From Roseiarcus sp963717215 (GTDB taxonomy: Bacteria > Pseudomonadota > Alphaproteobacteria > Rhizobiales > Beijerinckiaceae), in assembly GCA_963717215.1 (NCBI GenBank), contig CAVQVS010000001.1:248001-312000 (forward strand): a stretch of 64,000 nucleotides of DNA, written 5' to 3'. This document shows positions 42,171 to 51,747 of the stretch, one piece after another. The translations under genes and the position numbers were made by a program. How positions within the stretch are numbered: the first letter of the stretch is position 1; every line of letters begins with the position of its first letter. The notes below the pieces were generated by a model. That model saw nothing but the letters and a program-made list of their open reading frames with translations, did no database searches and was not told where the DNA came from.

Positions 42171-43742
42171 GTGGGCCCCGTGAAGGGCGAGCCGCAAGCC
42201 AGAGAGTCGACGCCGGGACGCAACGATCCGTGCCCTTGCGGTAGCGGACGTAAATACAAGCATTGCTGCGCGTCCAAGGATCGGGGCCTCTCGTTTCAGA
42301 ACGATTTCGCTAGAGCCCACTACCGCCAAGGACTCGCGCTCGAAACCCAGGGCCGGGATGACGAGGCGATCGAGGCCTATCGCGTCGCCGCTGCAGTAGG
42401 GCGCGCTCCCGAAGCGATGAGCCGGCTTGGACACCTGTTCGCCAAGCGAGGTCTGAGCGGCTCGGCCAGCGACGCTTATCGCGCAGCGGCGTCGAACGGC
42501 GAGGACGCCGATCGACGGCTGGACCTGGTCAGGGCTTTGATGATCGAGGGCAAGGCCGCCAACTCCGAGCGTGAAGCTCGGCGAGCCGTGGAACTCGATC
42601 CCCGCAGCGCCTATGGTTTCTGGCTCCTTGGCAGGATCCTGACGGAAGCCGGACGCTTTGCCGAGGCGCGTGCGGCGCTGGAAGAGGCGATCGCGCTCGA
42701 CCCAAAGCTGGGCGGCGCGTACTACGATCTGGTCCGCATTGGCGCCATTGGTCAGGCCGATCGTGCGCTCGTCGAGCGCATGCTCAACGTCGCTCCCAGC
42801 CTGACTGGGACCGATCAGCGAATACGCATCCATCTCGCTTTGGGCAAAGCGTTCGACGACCTTGGCGAGTTCGGTTCAGCGATGCGTCATTTCGACGAGG
42901 CCAATCGGATCAAGGAAGCGCTCGGCCGCTTCGATCGCACCGGATTTGCGCGTCGAATCGATAGGGTTATCGAACAATTCACTCCCGAGTTCATCGCCGC
43001 CCACGTCGCGGGCAGCGACAATTCTGACCTTCCGATCATGATCGTCGGTATGCCGCGGTCAGGCACGACGCTGGTCGAACAGATTCTGTCTGGTCACGAC
43101 AGAATCGCGGGCGGCGGAGAAATGCAGTTTTGGACGCAGCACGGCCCATTGTTGGACATGGCGCCGGACAACGGGATCGCTGAAATCCAGCGGCGAACGG
43201 CTGAGGACTACCTGACCATGCTCCGCTCAGTCGCGCCGGGGGCTGCGCAAGTCGCCGACAAGGATCCATTCAACTTTCTGTGGGCAGGCGCGATCCATCT
43301 CGCCTTTCCACGCGCCCTCATCATCCATTGCCGACGCGATCCGGTCGACACCTGCCTGTCCGTATTCTCGACTTATTTCCGGTGGCGGCCGGATTTCTCC
43401 ACCGGCCGTGATGATCTCGTCTTCTATTATCGCGAATATCTGCGACTTATGGCGCATTGGCGGGCGACGCTGCCGCTTCAGCGGTTCCTCGAAGTCGACT
43501 ACGAAGTTCTGGTCGCGAACCCTGAGGGCGAATCGCGCCGCCTCGTCGCGGCCAGCGGCCTCAACTGGCAGCCGCAATGTCTGCGGCCCCAGGACAACCC
43601 ACGCGTCGTCAGGAGCGCGAGCCGTTGGCAGGCCCGCCAGCCGATTTATAGCGGCGCCGTGGGACGGTGGAGGCGTTACGAACCGTGGATCGGCGCGTTT
43701 CGGGAATTGGCGGCCGACGCCGCGTCGCGTTCCATTATGTGA
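42171..43742 (+). CDS. SEC-C / TPR / sulfotransferase multidomain protein
   Basis: A 523-aa protein (from GTG 42171, GAGGAGG 8 bases upstream). Domains in order: a SEC-C zinc motif GRNDPCPCGSGRKYKHCC (about residues 16-33); TPR-like repeats (about 40-250), for example GRFAEARAALEEAIALDPKL; and a sulfotransferase domain (about 285-510) with PAPS-binding MIVGMPRSGTTLVEQILSGH and the 3'-phosphate region LIIHCRRDPVDTCLSVFSTY. TPR-sulfotransferases transfer sulfate to proteins, lipids or glycans. No signal peptide; likely cytoplasmic. Target unknown. An earlier TTG at 42009 would add 54 residues. Confidence 0.85.
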   Translation: MGPVKGEPQARESTPGRNDPCPCGSGRKYKHCCASKDRGLSFQNDFARAHYRQGLALETQGRDDEAIEAYRVAAAVGRAPEAMSRLGHLFAKRGLSGSASDAYRAAASNGEDADRRLDLVRALMIEGKAANSEREARRAVELDPRSAYGFWLLGRILTEAGRFAEARAALEEAIALDPKLGGAYYDLVRIGAIGQADRALVERMLNVAPSLTGTDQRIRIHLALGKAFDDLGEFGSAMRHFDEANRIKEALGRFDRTGFARRIDRVIEQFTPEFIAAHVAGSDNSDLPIMIVGMPRSGTTLVEQILSGHDRIAGGGEMQFWTQHGPLLDMAPDNGIAEIQRRTAEDYLTMLRSVAPGAAQVADKDPFNFLWAGAIHLAFPRALIIHCRRDPVDTCLSVFSTYFRWRPDFSTGRDDLVFYYREYLRLMAHWRATLPLQRFLEVDYEVLVANPEGESRRLVAASGLNWQPQCLRPQDNPRVVRSASRWQARQPIYSGAVGRWRRYEPWIGAFRELAADAASRSIM

Positions 43743-43783
43743 AGCGCCATTGCGCCACTCGCGTCAGCTTGTGCGCGCAGCAG

Positions 43784-43807
43784 AAAGGCCGCCCGAGGGC
43801 GGCCTTT
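43784..43807. terminator. Bidirectional rho-independent terminator
   Basis: Stem AAAGGCCGCCC / GGGCGGCCTTT with a 2-base loop (GA), between the convergent sulfotransferase and PEP-CTERM genes. The A/T ends of the stem supply short T-runs on both strands, so it can act in both directions. Confidence 0.75.
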
Positions 43808-43835
43808 CCATGTGTCGCAGCGTTGAGTGTCGCGA

Positions 43836-44591
43836 TCAGGCCTTCACCGCGGCCTTGGCGACCATCTTTGCCCGATAAGCGGCGAAGCCCAACCCGCCAA
43901 AACCAATCAGCATCATCGCCCATGTCGAAGGCTCGGGTGTCCCCGGAGGCGTGCCGATTTGAATGATCGCCATGGTTCCGGAGAAAGAACCCGAATGCTG
44001 ATCAAAGGTCGTCTCGGACAGTCCATTTTGATCGAGACCCTCCCAGCCGACGAACCCGCCGGTGAAGTTGGTGGTCGGACTGAAGACCGAAAAGACCGGG
44101 TCTCCATTGAACGTGCCGCCAGAAATCGTCGCGGTGAAGGTCACGCTGAAATTGCCGACCAGCGAGCAAAGAGCCGAACCCACCACGCAGCTAGGATCAG
44201 TGAAGCCTGAAGGGGTATTGCCCCATGTGTCGTCGTAGTCATAAGAGGTTAGGCTTCCTGGGGGCCCGACGTTGGGATAGTTAGCGAAGCCAGGAAGAAG
44301 GCCCCAGACGATGTCTGTCTGGCCCGTCGGGAAATCGTTCAGATTGACGGTTTGGATAACGCCATTGTTCAACCCCTGGTACCCTGTGAGGACCATTTTA
44401 GCGTTGATCAACGACCCGCCGCTGGTGTTGAAAAAGTCGAGTTCGGGCGTGTCGTATGTGTCTTTGTCATAGGCGCCTTAAATCGTCGCCACGGTCGTGG
44501 CTTGAGCGGGTCGAACCACCCCGGTCAAGGCGAGCACGCCCGTCGCAACAAGCGTCACAAACGACAAATGCCTAGTCATGCGATGCTTCAT
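43836..44591 (-). pseudogene. PEP-CTERM-sorted exported protein, in-frame stop
   Basis: From ATG 44591 a signal peptide (MKHRMTRHLSFVTLVATGV) is followed by an in-frame TAA at 44478-44480 (codon 38), after which the same frame continues (GAYDKDTYDTPELDFFN) to the end at 43836, 251 aa if read through. The C-terminus is TPEPSTWAMMLIGFGGLGFA followed by AYRAK, a typical PEP-CTERM tripartite sorting tail recognised by exosortase/EpsH systems. The core is Thr/Gly/Asn rich and of unknown role. The stop may be a real nonsense mutation or an error (Gln or Glu codon). No exosortase in the window. Confidence 0.75.
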
Positions 44592-44785
44592 AATTTTTCC
44601 CCCGTTGTCCAGATTTTAATAGCAGGGCCAAGACATCGTAAACATATCTACAGCAAGGGAAAGAATGAAAATTAGGCGGTTGCCGCAACGTCAACCAAAA
44701 ACTAGATGGAAAAGTCGCGGGGCGAACCGCTCCCCCGAAATCAAAGACATTTCCCGCGGTGCGCAGCCGTTTTTCCTCAACCTGA

Positions 44786-46126
44786 TCAGCGCTTGCTCAT
44801 CGGTTTATATTGGCGCAGCGTTTCGCCAGTATACAGCTGACGGGGACGACCGATCTTTTGATCTGGATCCTGGATCATCTCCTTCCACTGAGCGATCCAG
44901 CCAACGGTGCGCGCGAGCGCGAACAAGACGGTGAACATATCGGTCGGGAAGCCCATCGCTTTCAGCGTTATTCCGGAATAGAAGTCGATGTTAGGATAAA
45001 GCTTCTTCTCAACGAAATAATCGTCGTGGAGCGCAATACGCTCAAGCTCCATCGCAACCTCGAGCAGCGGATCGTCCTTGACGCCAAGCTCGTTCAGCAC
45101 CTCATGCGTGGTGCTTTGCATGATCTTGGCGCGCGGATCGTAGTTCTTGTAGACGCGATGGCCGAAACCCATCAGACGAAACGGATCGTTCTTGTCCTTG
45201 GCTTTGGTGATGTATTTGGGAATGTTCTCGACGCGCCCGATCTCGCCCAGCATCTTGAGCGCCGCCTCATTGGCGCCACCGTGTGCTGGACCCCAAAGGC
45301 AGGCGATGCCCGCGGCGATGCAGGCGAATGGGTTGGCGCCGGAGGATCCGGCCAGGCGCACCGTCGAGGTCGAGGCGTTCTGCTCGTGGTCAGCGTGCAG
45401 GATAAAGATGCGGTCGAGCGCCCGCGCCAGAACGGCGTTGACCTTATACTCCTCGCACGGGACCGAGAAGCACATGCGCAGGAAATTCGCCGAGTAATCG
45501 AGTTCATTCTTCGGGTAGACGAATGGCTGGCCGATTGCATATTTGAACGCCATCGCCGCGAGCGTCGGCATTTTCGCGATCATGCGGATCGAAGCGACTT
45601 CGCGCTGCCAGGGATCGGTGATGTCGGTCGAGTCGTGATAGAAGGCGGCGAGGGCTCCAACGCACGCCACCATCACCGACATCGGGTGCGCGTCGCGACG
45701 GAAACCGTTGAAAAAACGGTTCATCTGGTCATGCACCATCGTGTGGCGGGTGACGCGATAGTCGAACTCGGCTTTCTGCGCCGCGGTCGGCAGTTCGCCA
45801 TAAAGGAGCAGGTAGCAGGTCTCCAGGAAATCCCCGTGCTCGGCCAACTCGTCGATCGGGTAGCCCCGGTAGAGGAGCACGCCCTCGTCGCCGTCAATAT
45901 AGGTGATCTCGGATTCCGTGCTCGCGGTTGAGGTGAAGCCCGGATCGTAAGTGAACATGCCCGTCTGGGCGTAGAGCTTGCCGATATCGATCACCGACGG
46001 GCCCACCGAGCCCTTACGGATCGCCAGTTCGACGGATTTTCCACCCACGTTCAGGGTGGCTGAAGCCGTCACCGGCGGCTCGGCGGTTTTTTTGGTCTTG
46101 GCAAGGGTGGCGGAGGTCGGCGTCAT
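44786..46126 (-). CDS. gltA: Citrate synthase (type II)
   Basis: A 446-aa type II citrate synthase. Landmarks: TYIDGDEGVLLYRGYPIDEL, the active site His in ACLWGPAHGGANEAALKM and His in MGFGHRVYKNYDPRAKIM, and the C-terminal Asp near YSGITLKAMGFPTDMFT. Condenses oxaloacetate and acetyl-CoA. ATG 46126 follows GGGAGA; a longer frame from 46405 is not conserved. Relatives also place gltA next to lpxB on the opposite strand. Confidence 0.97.
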   Translation of the reverse strand: MTPTSATLAKTKKTAEPPVTASATLNVGGKSVELAIRKGSVGPSVIDIGKLYAQTGMFTYDPGFTSTASTESEITYIDGDEGVLLYRGYPIDELAEHGDFLETCYLLLYGELPTAAQKAEFDYRVTRHTMVHDQMNRFFNGFRRDAHPMSVMVACVGALAAFYHDSTDITDPWQREVASIRMIAKMPTLAAMAFKYAIGQPFVYPKNELDYSANFLRMCFSVPCEEYKVNAVLARALDRIFILHADHEQNASTSTVRLAGSSGANPFACIAAGIACLWGPAHGGANEAALKMLGEIGRVENIPKYITKAKDKNDPFRLMGFGHRVYKNYDPRAKIMQSTTHEVLNELGVKDDPLLEVAMELERIALHDDYFVEKKLYPNIDFYSGITLKAMGFPTDMFTVLFALARTVGWIAQWKEMIQDPDQKIGRPRQLYTGETLRQYKPMSKR

Positions 46127-46220
46127 CGAGCGTCTCCCATACACAGCTTTCAAGCGCTCTCGCACTGCAATATGGTTATTGCAGCGCATTATCCAAGGCA
46201 AGTCAAAACCAGGCGAGCGG

Positions 46221-47534
46221 CTATTGGGGGTTCTCGTAACTGAACGTCTGGCTGTTCTCATCGTAAGCAAAAAGCTCGCCATAACGGCCGAGATTGATGA
46301 TCGCCCGCAACGTGCGCTCGGCATAGTCGTCGGACATATAGTCCTCCAACTCCTCACGAAAGCGTGTCGCGGGCGCGCGATGGGTCGGGCGCTCGTCGAG
46401 AACACGCTTAATATGGGAGGCGAGGGGAACGTGCGCCAGCACTTGGTCGCCCATCACTTTTTTGCGTTGGTCGACATCCATTTCAACGAAGCGCTGGCCA
46501 AGCGACGTGAGCTTGATGTCGCCCTCTTCGAACTCGGCAAACCGCAACAATTGCAAGGTCTCGCCAAGCGGGAACAGTTCGTCGATTTCGAGCTGCAAAG
46601 AATCGGCAAGATGCGGCAGGTCAGCCTTTCCATTATAGGGCGGCGCAGCGATCTCCTCGAGCATGCCGGCGAGAGAATTGGTCGAAACGCGCGGCAGGGC
46701 GAGCCCAAGCCCGGCTGCGGTTGCGGTTTCGCGCGTCGCCGGTTTCGTCGGGTCCGGCCGTTGGGTCATCAGCGCATAGATCTTCTCGACTAGGTCGCGG
46801 AACCCGGGGTCCAGACGATCGCGCGGGTGGGGAAGGGTGACCGGAATCTCTGAGGCGATGCGGCCGGGATTGGACGACAGCACGAGAACGCGGTCGGCCA
46901 TCAGCACCGCTTCCTCGATATTATGGGTGACCATCAGGATGGCTTTGATTGGTATGCGCCCTTCCTGCCAGAGATCGAGCAGGTCGGTGCGCAAGGTTTC
47001 GGCGGTCAGCACGTCGAGCGCGGAGAACGGCTCGTCCATCAACAGGATCGTCGGCTGCATGACCAGGGCCCGGGCGAAGCCGACGCGCTGGCGCATTCCG
47101 CCCGAGAGCTCTTTCGGATAAGCCGATTCAAATCCGTCGAGGCCGATGGTGTCGATCGCTTTCAAAGCGCGCTTTCGGGTCTCGTCGAGAGGCACGCCAT
47201 TGGAGCGGGGCCCGATCTCGACGTTGTCGAGGACGTCGAGCCACGGAAAAAGCGCGAAGCTTTGAAACACCATCGCGACTTCTTTCGCCGGCCCAACCAC
47301 CAACTCGCCCGCGATCTTCACCGTGCCTTGGGTCGGGCGCGTGAGACCCGCGATGAGCCTCAGAAGAGTCGACTTTCCGGATCCGGAGCGGCCGAGGAGG
47401 GCGACGATCTCGCCCGTCTTCATGCGCATGGAAACGTCGCTCAGCACGGGCGCCCGTGCTTCGCCAGAGCCGGTCGAAAAGACCTGGCTGACGTTTTCAA
47501 CGTCGAGAATCGTGGCGACGGTGGTGTCCAACAT
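46221..47534 (-). CDS. Anion-type ABC ATPase with AAA-associated C-terminal domain
   Basis: A 437-aa NitT/TauT-family ATPase. Walker A LLGRSGSGKSTLL, signature ELSGGMRQRV, Walker B ILLMDEPFSALD, switch His in MVTHNIEEA. After the ATPase (about 1-260) comes an extra C-terminal region (about 285-437: YNGKADLPHLADSLQLEIDE, DYAERTLRAIINLGRYGELF), the AAA-associated domain found on these transporters. ATG 47534 has GGGGAG 7 bases upstream; an earlier TTG would include that site. Operon with the permease upstream, 27 bases away. Substrate (nitrate, sulfonate, bicarbonate or other anion) not determined. Confidence 0.85.
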   Translation of the reverse strand: MLDTTVATILDVENVSQVFSTGSGEARAPVLSDVSMRMKTGEIVALLGRSGSGKSTLLRLIAGLTRPTQGTVKIAGELVVGPAKEVAMVFQSFALFPWLDVLDNVEIGPRSNGVPLDETRKRALKAIDTIGLDGFESAYPKELSGGMRQRVGFARALVMQPTILLMDEPFSALDVLTAETLRTDLLDLWQEGRIPIKAILMVTHNIEEAVLMADRVLVLSSNPGRIASEIPVTLPHPRDRLDPGFRDLVEKIYALMTQRPDPTKPATRETATAAGLGLALPRVSTNSLAGMLEEIAAPPYNGKADLPHLADSLQLEIDELFPLGETLQLLRFAEFEEGDIKLTSLGQRFVEMDVDQRKKVMGDQVLAHVPLASHIKRVLDERPTHRAPATRFREELEDYMSDDYAERTLRAIINLGRYGELFAYDENSQTFSYENPQ

Positions 47535-47561
47535 GGGCCAACTCCCCAATCAAGGATGCTC

Positions 47562-49283
47562 TTAGAGGCGCAGCCGCCGCTCCGCGTAACCGTAGAGCCG
47601 CCGCCAGAACAGCCGATTGAACAGCGTCACGAACAGTGACATCATCGCGACGCCGAGCACAATTCTCGGGAAATCGCCCTTGTCCGTGGCCTCGGCGATA
47701 TAGGATCCGACGCCCTGCGCAACGACGGTGTGATCCTTCCACTTGACGTATTCGGCCACGATCGAGGCGTTCCAGGAGCCCCCCGATGCGGTGATCGCGC
47801 CAGTCAAATAAAAGGGCGCGACGGCCGGAATGATCACCTGCGACCACCAGCGCCAGCCGCGAATGCGAAAGTTCGCGACCGCCTCACGCAAGTCGTTGGG
47901 AAAGGCCGACGCGCCGCCGATCGTGTTGAAGACGATGTACCATTGCGTGCCGAAGACGATGAGGAAGCTCAGCCAGATGTTCGGGTTGAGGTGGAAGGCA
48001 AGCACAAGGCTGACCGCCGCGCCGAAAAGAAGGTTCACCGGGAAAGCGGCAAGAAATTGTGCGATCGGTTGACTGGCTTCAGCCCAACGAGGCCGGAGCC
48101 CAATCCAGACGCTGATCGGAACCCAGACGATCGTGGCGAGCGCCATCAGCGCCACGACGCGAATGAGCGTGTAGAAGGTGAGGATAAAAACCTCACCGGC
48201 CTCGGCCCAACTGATTTCGGTGGCGATGTAAGAGATGGTGAGCCACGCCGACCATGCCGCCACGGCGACGACAATGAGGATCCAGATCGCGTCGACGAGC
48301 CGGGACGGCTCTTTTGATGTTTTCTGCGCCGGCGCAAAGGTCGGGAAACGCACCGGCCAGAGGCTTATGCTTCGCAGCGACCTCAGTATGGGAGCGAAGC
48401 CTAGGCGGAGCCAATGCGTGCGCTTGATCAGGTTCAGCACCCACGACGACTCAACGTCCTGGCTCACCGACAATTCGACACGGAACTTGGCCGCCCAGGC
48501 GACGATCGGGCGGAACAGCAGCTGATCGTAGAAGAGGATGACGATTCCCATGGTCAGCACCGCTGCGCCGATCGCCGACCAGTCGCCGGCGTCGTTGGCC
48601 TTGGCGATGTACGATCCCACCCCCGGCAGCGTGATCGTCGTATTGCCGACCGTGATCGCTTCGGCGGCGACGACGAAGAACCAGCCGCCCGACATCGACA
48701 TCATCATGTTCCAGATGAGGCCGGGCATCGCGAACGGCGCCTCGAGCTGCCAGAACTTCTGCCAGCCGGTCAGGCGAAAGCCGCGCGCCACTTCATCCAG
48801 GTCGCGCGGAACAGTGCGCAGCGACTGGTAGAAGGAAAACGCCATGTTCCAGGCCTGGCTGGTGAAGATCGCGAAGATGGCCGCGAGCTCCGCCCCCATG
48901 GTGTTGCCGGGGAAGAGGTTGAGGAAGAAGGTTACGGTGAAGGAGAGGAAGCCCAGGATCGGCACCGACTGCAGGATATCGAGCAGCGGAACCAGGATCA
49001 TCTCGGCGCGCCTGCTCTTGGCCGCGAGCGTGGCGTAGGTAAAGGTGAAAACGAGAGAAGCGACGAGCGCGGCGAACATCCGCAACGTCGTTCTCAGCGC
49101 GTAATAAGGAAGCTGCCAATAGTCGAGCGAAATCGGGCTTTCATTGAGCGAGGGCAAGGGCGCCGAAATGCCGTGATAGCTTTTCGCGATCGCCGTCAGA
49201 ATCGCCAGAATTGCGGCGAACGCGATCAGATCCCATTGGTTCGGCAGAACCCGCCGCCCGGCGGACGCAAGGGAGTTGAACAT
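47562..49283 (-). CDS. ABC transporter permease, duplicated type
   Basis: A 573-aa protein with two BPD_transp_1 permease halves in tandem, the anion-transport duplicated permease family (COG4986-like). The first half carries the EAA-like loop VARGFRLTGWQKFWQLEAPF (about residue 190), the second AVANFRIRGWRWWSQVIIP (about 470). About twelve membrane helices. It replaces the usual permease homodimer. ATG 49283 (MFNSLASAG) is chosen over 49352 for GGAAT upstream. No periplasmic binding protein is encoded nearby, which is unusual for an importer. Confidence 0.87.
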   Translation of the reverse strand: MFNSLASAGRRVLPNQWDLIAFAAILAILTAIAKSYHGISAPLPSLNESPISLDYWQLPYYALRTTLRMFAALVASLVFTFTYATLAAKSRRAEMILVPLLDILQSVPILGFLSFTVTFFLNLFPGNTMGAELAAIFAIFTSQAWNMAFSFYQSLRTVPRDLDEVARGFRLTGWQKFWQLEAPFAMPGLIWNMMMSMSGGWFFVVAAEAITVGNTTITLPGVGSYIAKANDAGDWSAIGAAVLTMGIVILFYDQLLFRPIVAWAAKFRVELSVSQDVESSWVLNLIKRTHWLRLGFAPILRSLRSISLWPVRFPTFAPAQKTSKEPSRLVDAIWILIVVAVAAWSAWLTISYIATEISWAEAGEVFILTFYTLIRVVALMALATIVWVPISVWIGLRPRWAEASQPIAQFLAAFPVNLLFGAAVSLVLAFHLNPNIWLSFLIVFGTQWYIVFNTIGGASAFPNDLREAVANFRIRGWRWWSQVIIPAVAPFYLTGAITASGGSWNASIVAEYVKWKDHTVVAQGVGSYIAEATDKGDFPRIVLGVAMMSLFVTLFNRLFWRRLYGYAERRLRL

Positions 49284-49674
49284 GGGCGAATTCCGGCTGG
49301 CGCGTGCCGAGGGCCTACGCTGAAGCGGCCAAACGGACGCGAAAAACGTCAAGCACGGTTGCCGCTATGAAGGCAATCGGAATTTGCGCCGCGCGGGACA
49401 TTGATCCTGGGGCCCAGCCTTGACGGGCGGGCGCGACAATATTCCGACAGCCGCGCGCCGCTTGATCCCAGCGGCGGCCGGTCCGGAATGCGCCAAGACC
49501 GCTAAGGCTTAGGCGAATGGCTTCACGCTTGCGTTTCCTGCGGCCCTCGCTTATATGCCGCGCCATTCCACAGGCGGATTTTATGCGGCTCCTGATCCAA
49601 GGTTCCGCTCCGGTGGCGAGGCTCGCTTCGCTTCACATGATCCGCCGAGGCTCAACCGGACAAGGATAAGCTCC
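49284..49674. other. Intergenic region between divergent permease and rpsB
   Basis: About 390 bases that must hold the divergent promoters and the rpsB leader. No RNA gene, riboswitch or autoregulatory S2 leader fold could be recognised by eye. Confidence 0.35.
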
Positions 49675-50706
49675 ATGGCTTTGCCAGATTTCACCATGCG
49701 TCAGCTGCTTGAGGCGGGCGCGCATTTCGGTCACCAGTCGCATCGCTGGAACCCGAAAATGGCGCCCTATATCTACGGCGCGCGCAACTCGATTCACATC
49801 ATCGATCTCGCCCAGACGGTGCCGCTGCTTCATCAGGCATTGAAGACGGTCTCCGACACCGTCGCGAAGGGCGGCCGGGTGCTGTTCGTCGGTACCAAGC
49901 GCCAGGCGTCGGATGAGATCGCGACCGCGGCCAAGCGCTCGGCGCAATATTTCGTCAACGCGCGCTGGCTCGGCGGCATGCTGACGAATTGGAAGACGAT
50001 TTCGGCGTCGATCTCGCGCCTGCGCAAAGTCGATGAGCTCCTGGGCGAGGGCGCGAAAGGCCTGACCAAGAAGGAGCGCCTCATGCTGTCGCGCGAACGC
50101 GAAAAGCTCGAGACCGCTCTCGGCGGCATCAAAGACATGGGCGGCGTCCCCAATCTCGTTTTCGTCATCGACACCAACAAGGAAGCGCTGGCGATCAAGG
50201 AGGCCAATCGGCTTAAGATTCCCGTGATCGCGATCCTCGACACCAACAGCGATCCCGACGGAATCACCTATCCGATTCCGGCCAACGACGACGCCGGCCG
50301 CGCCATTCAACTCTACTGCGACCTCGTCGCTCGCGCCGCGATCGACGGCATTTCCCGCAGCCAGGGCGCGCAAGGGGTCGATCTCGGCGAGGCTGAGGCG
50401 CCCGTCGCCGAAGCGCTGCCGGAGGCGGTTGAACTGGAAACTTTGGCGACCGAGCCGGAAGCCTTGACCGAGCACTTCGAGCTCCTGGCCGCTCCGCGCG
50501 GGGCGCCCGACGATCTGGCCAAACTCACGGGCGTCGGCCCGCAGATCGTCAAGAAGCTCAACGAGCATGGCGTGTTCCACTATTGGCAGCTTGCTGCGAT
50601 GACGCCCGAGGAAGCCGAGAAGCTCGACGCTGATCTCAGGTTCAATGGCCGCATCGCGCGCGACAAGTGGAACGAGCAAGCGCGCGAGTTGATGGCTGCG
50701 GAGTAG
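49675..50706 (+). CDS. rpsB: Ribosomal protein S2
   Basis: A 343-aa S2 protein. Signature RQLLEAGAHFGHQSHRWNPK, NARWLGGMLTNWKTI, DTNSDPDGITYPIPANDDA. The C-terminal extension beyond residue 240 contains a helix-hairpin-helix segment (LAKLTGVGPQIVKKLNEHG, FNGRIARDKWNEQA) typical of alphaproteobacterial S2. ATG 49675 (MALPDFTM) follows AAGGATAAG; the longer frame from 49555 is unconserved. First gene of rpsB-tsf-(pyrH). Confidence 0.97.
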   Translation: MALPDFTMRQLLEAGAHFGHQSHRWNPKMAPYIYGARNSIHIIDLAQTVPLLHQALKTVSDTVAKGGRVLFVGTKRQASDEIATAAKRSAQYFVNARWLGGMLTNWKTISASISRLRKVDELLGEGAKGLTKKERLMLSREREKLETALGGIKDMGGVPNLVFVIDTNKEALAIKEANRLKIPVIAILDTNSDPDGITYPIPANDDAGRAIQLYCDLVARAAIDGISRSQGAQGVDLGEAEAPVAEALPEAVELETLATEPEALTEHFELLAAPRGAPDDLAKLTGVGPQIVKKLNEHGVFHYWQLAAMTPEEAEKLDADLRFNGRIARDKWNEQARELMAAE

Positions 50707-50749
50707 GGTTTAACCCCCCCGCGCGGCTAAGAGCGAAAGAGGAATTTGT

Positions 50750-51643
50750 ATGGCGACCGTTTCCGCCGGACTGGTCAAGGACCTGCGCGAAAAAACCGGC
50801 GCGGGCATGATGGATTGCAAGAACGCGCTGAGCGAGACCGACGGCGACATCGAGGCGGCGATCGATTGGCTGCGCAAGAAGGGCCTTGCCAAGGCGGCCA
50901 AGAAGAGCGGCCGGGTTGCGGCCGAAGGCCTTGTCGGCGTCGCTGTCGAGGATAATGTCGGCGTCGTTGTCGAGGTCAATTCCGAAACCGACTTCGTCGC
51001 GCGCAACGATGACTTCCAGGCGGTGGTGCGCGGCGTGCTTGCGGTTGCTCTCGACCACGCGCCCGATGTCGACGCCACGAAGGTGCTTGGTGCGCATTAT
51101 CCCGGCGGCGGCACGGTGACCGAGGCGATCGCCAACGCCATCGCCACCATCGGCGAAAATATGACGCTGCGCCGCGCGCAGGGACTCCGAGTGGCCGACG
51201 GCGCGATTGGCCATTACGTGCACGGCTCGGTGGCCGATGGGCTTGGCCGCATCGGCGTCATTGTCGCGCTCGAATCCAAAGGCGATCGCGGTCAGCTCAC
51301 CACGCTTGGCCGTCAGATCGCCATGCATATCGCCGCTGCAAGTCCAGTCGCGCTTGACGCCGGCGGGGTTGATCCAGCAACAGTTTCGCGCGAGCGCGCG
51401 GTGCTCGCGGAGAAGAACGCCGGCAAGCCCGCAAGCGTGATCGAGAAGATCGTCAATTCGGGCCTCAAGACCTTCTACAAGGAGGTCACTCTGCTTGATC
51501 AGGCCTATGTGCATGATCCGGCCAAGACTGTCGCCCAGGCGATCAAGGAGGCCGAAAAGACGGTTGGCGCGCCGATCGCCATCACCGGCTTCGTCCGCTA
51601 TGCGTTGGGCGAAGGCGTGGACAAGACAGCGGAGGAGGCCTGA
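50750..51643 (+). CDS. tsf: Elongation factor Ts
   Basis: A 297-aa nucleotide exchange factor for EF-Tu. N-terminal UBA-like VKDLREKTGAGMMDCKNAL, the TDFVARNDDF motif of the core, and C-terminal LYKEVTLLDQ-type segment (FYKEVTLLDQAYVHDPAKTV). 43 bases after rpsB with GAGG-like sequence upstream. A terminator follows it before pyrH. Confidence 0.97.
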   Translation: MATVSAGLVKDLREKTGAGMMDCKNALSETDGDIEAAIDWLRKKGLAKAAKKSGRVAAEGLVGVAVEDNVGVVVEVNSETDFVARNDDFQAVVRGVLAVALDHAPDVDATKVLGAHYPGGGTVTEAIANAIATIGENMTLRRAQGLRVADGAIGHYVHGSVADGLGRIGVIVALESKGDRGQLTTLGRQIAMHIAAASPVALDAGGVDPATVSRERAVLAEKNAGKPASVIEKIVNSGLKTFYKEVTLLDQAYVHDPAKTVAQAIKEAEKTVGAPIAITGFVRYALGEGVDKTAEEA

Positions 51644-51663
51644 GGGCCTCGCGATAGTATCAG

Positions 51664-51687
51664 GCGGCCTTTAGGGCCGCTTTTTTT
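51664..51687 (+). terminator. Rho-independent terminator after tsf
   Basis: GCGGCC-TTTAG-GGCCGC stem-loop followed directly by seven T residues. It lies between tsf and pyrH, so it should limit readthrough from rpsB-tsf into pyrH. Confidence 0.85.
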
Positions 51688-51747
51688 CGCGTGAGACGGG
51701 CGGATCGGCGATCGTGCGGCGGCGCGCATCGCGAGGAGGAGCTGGGC

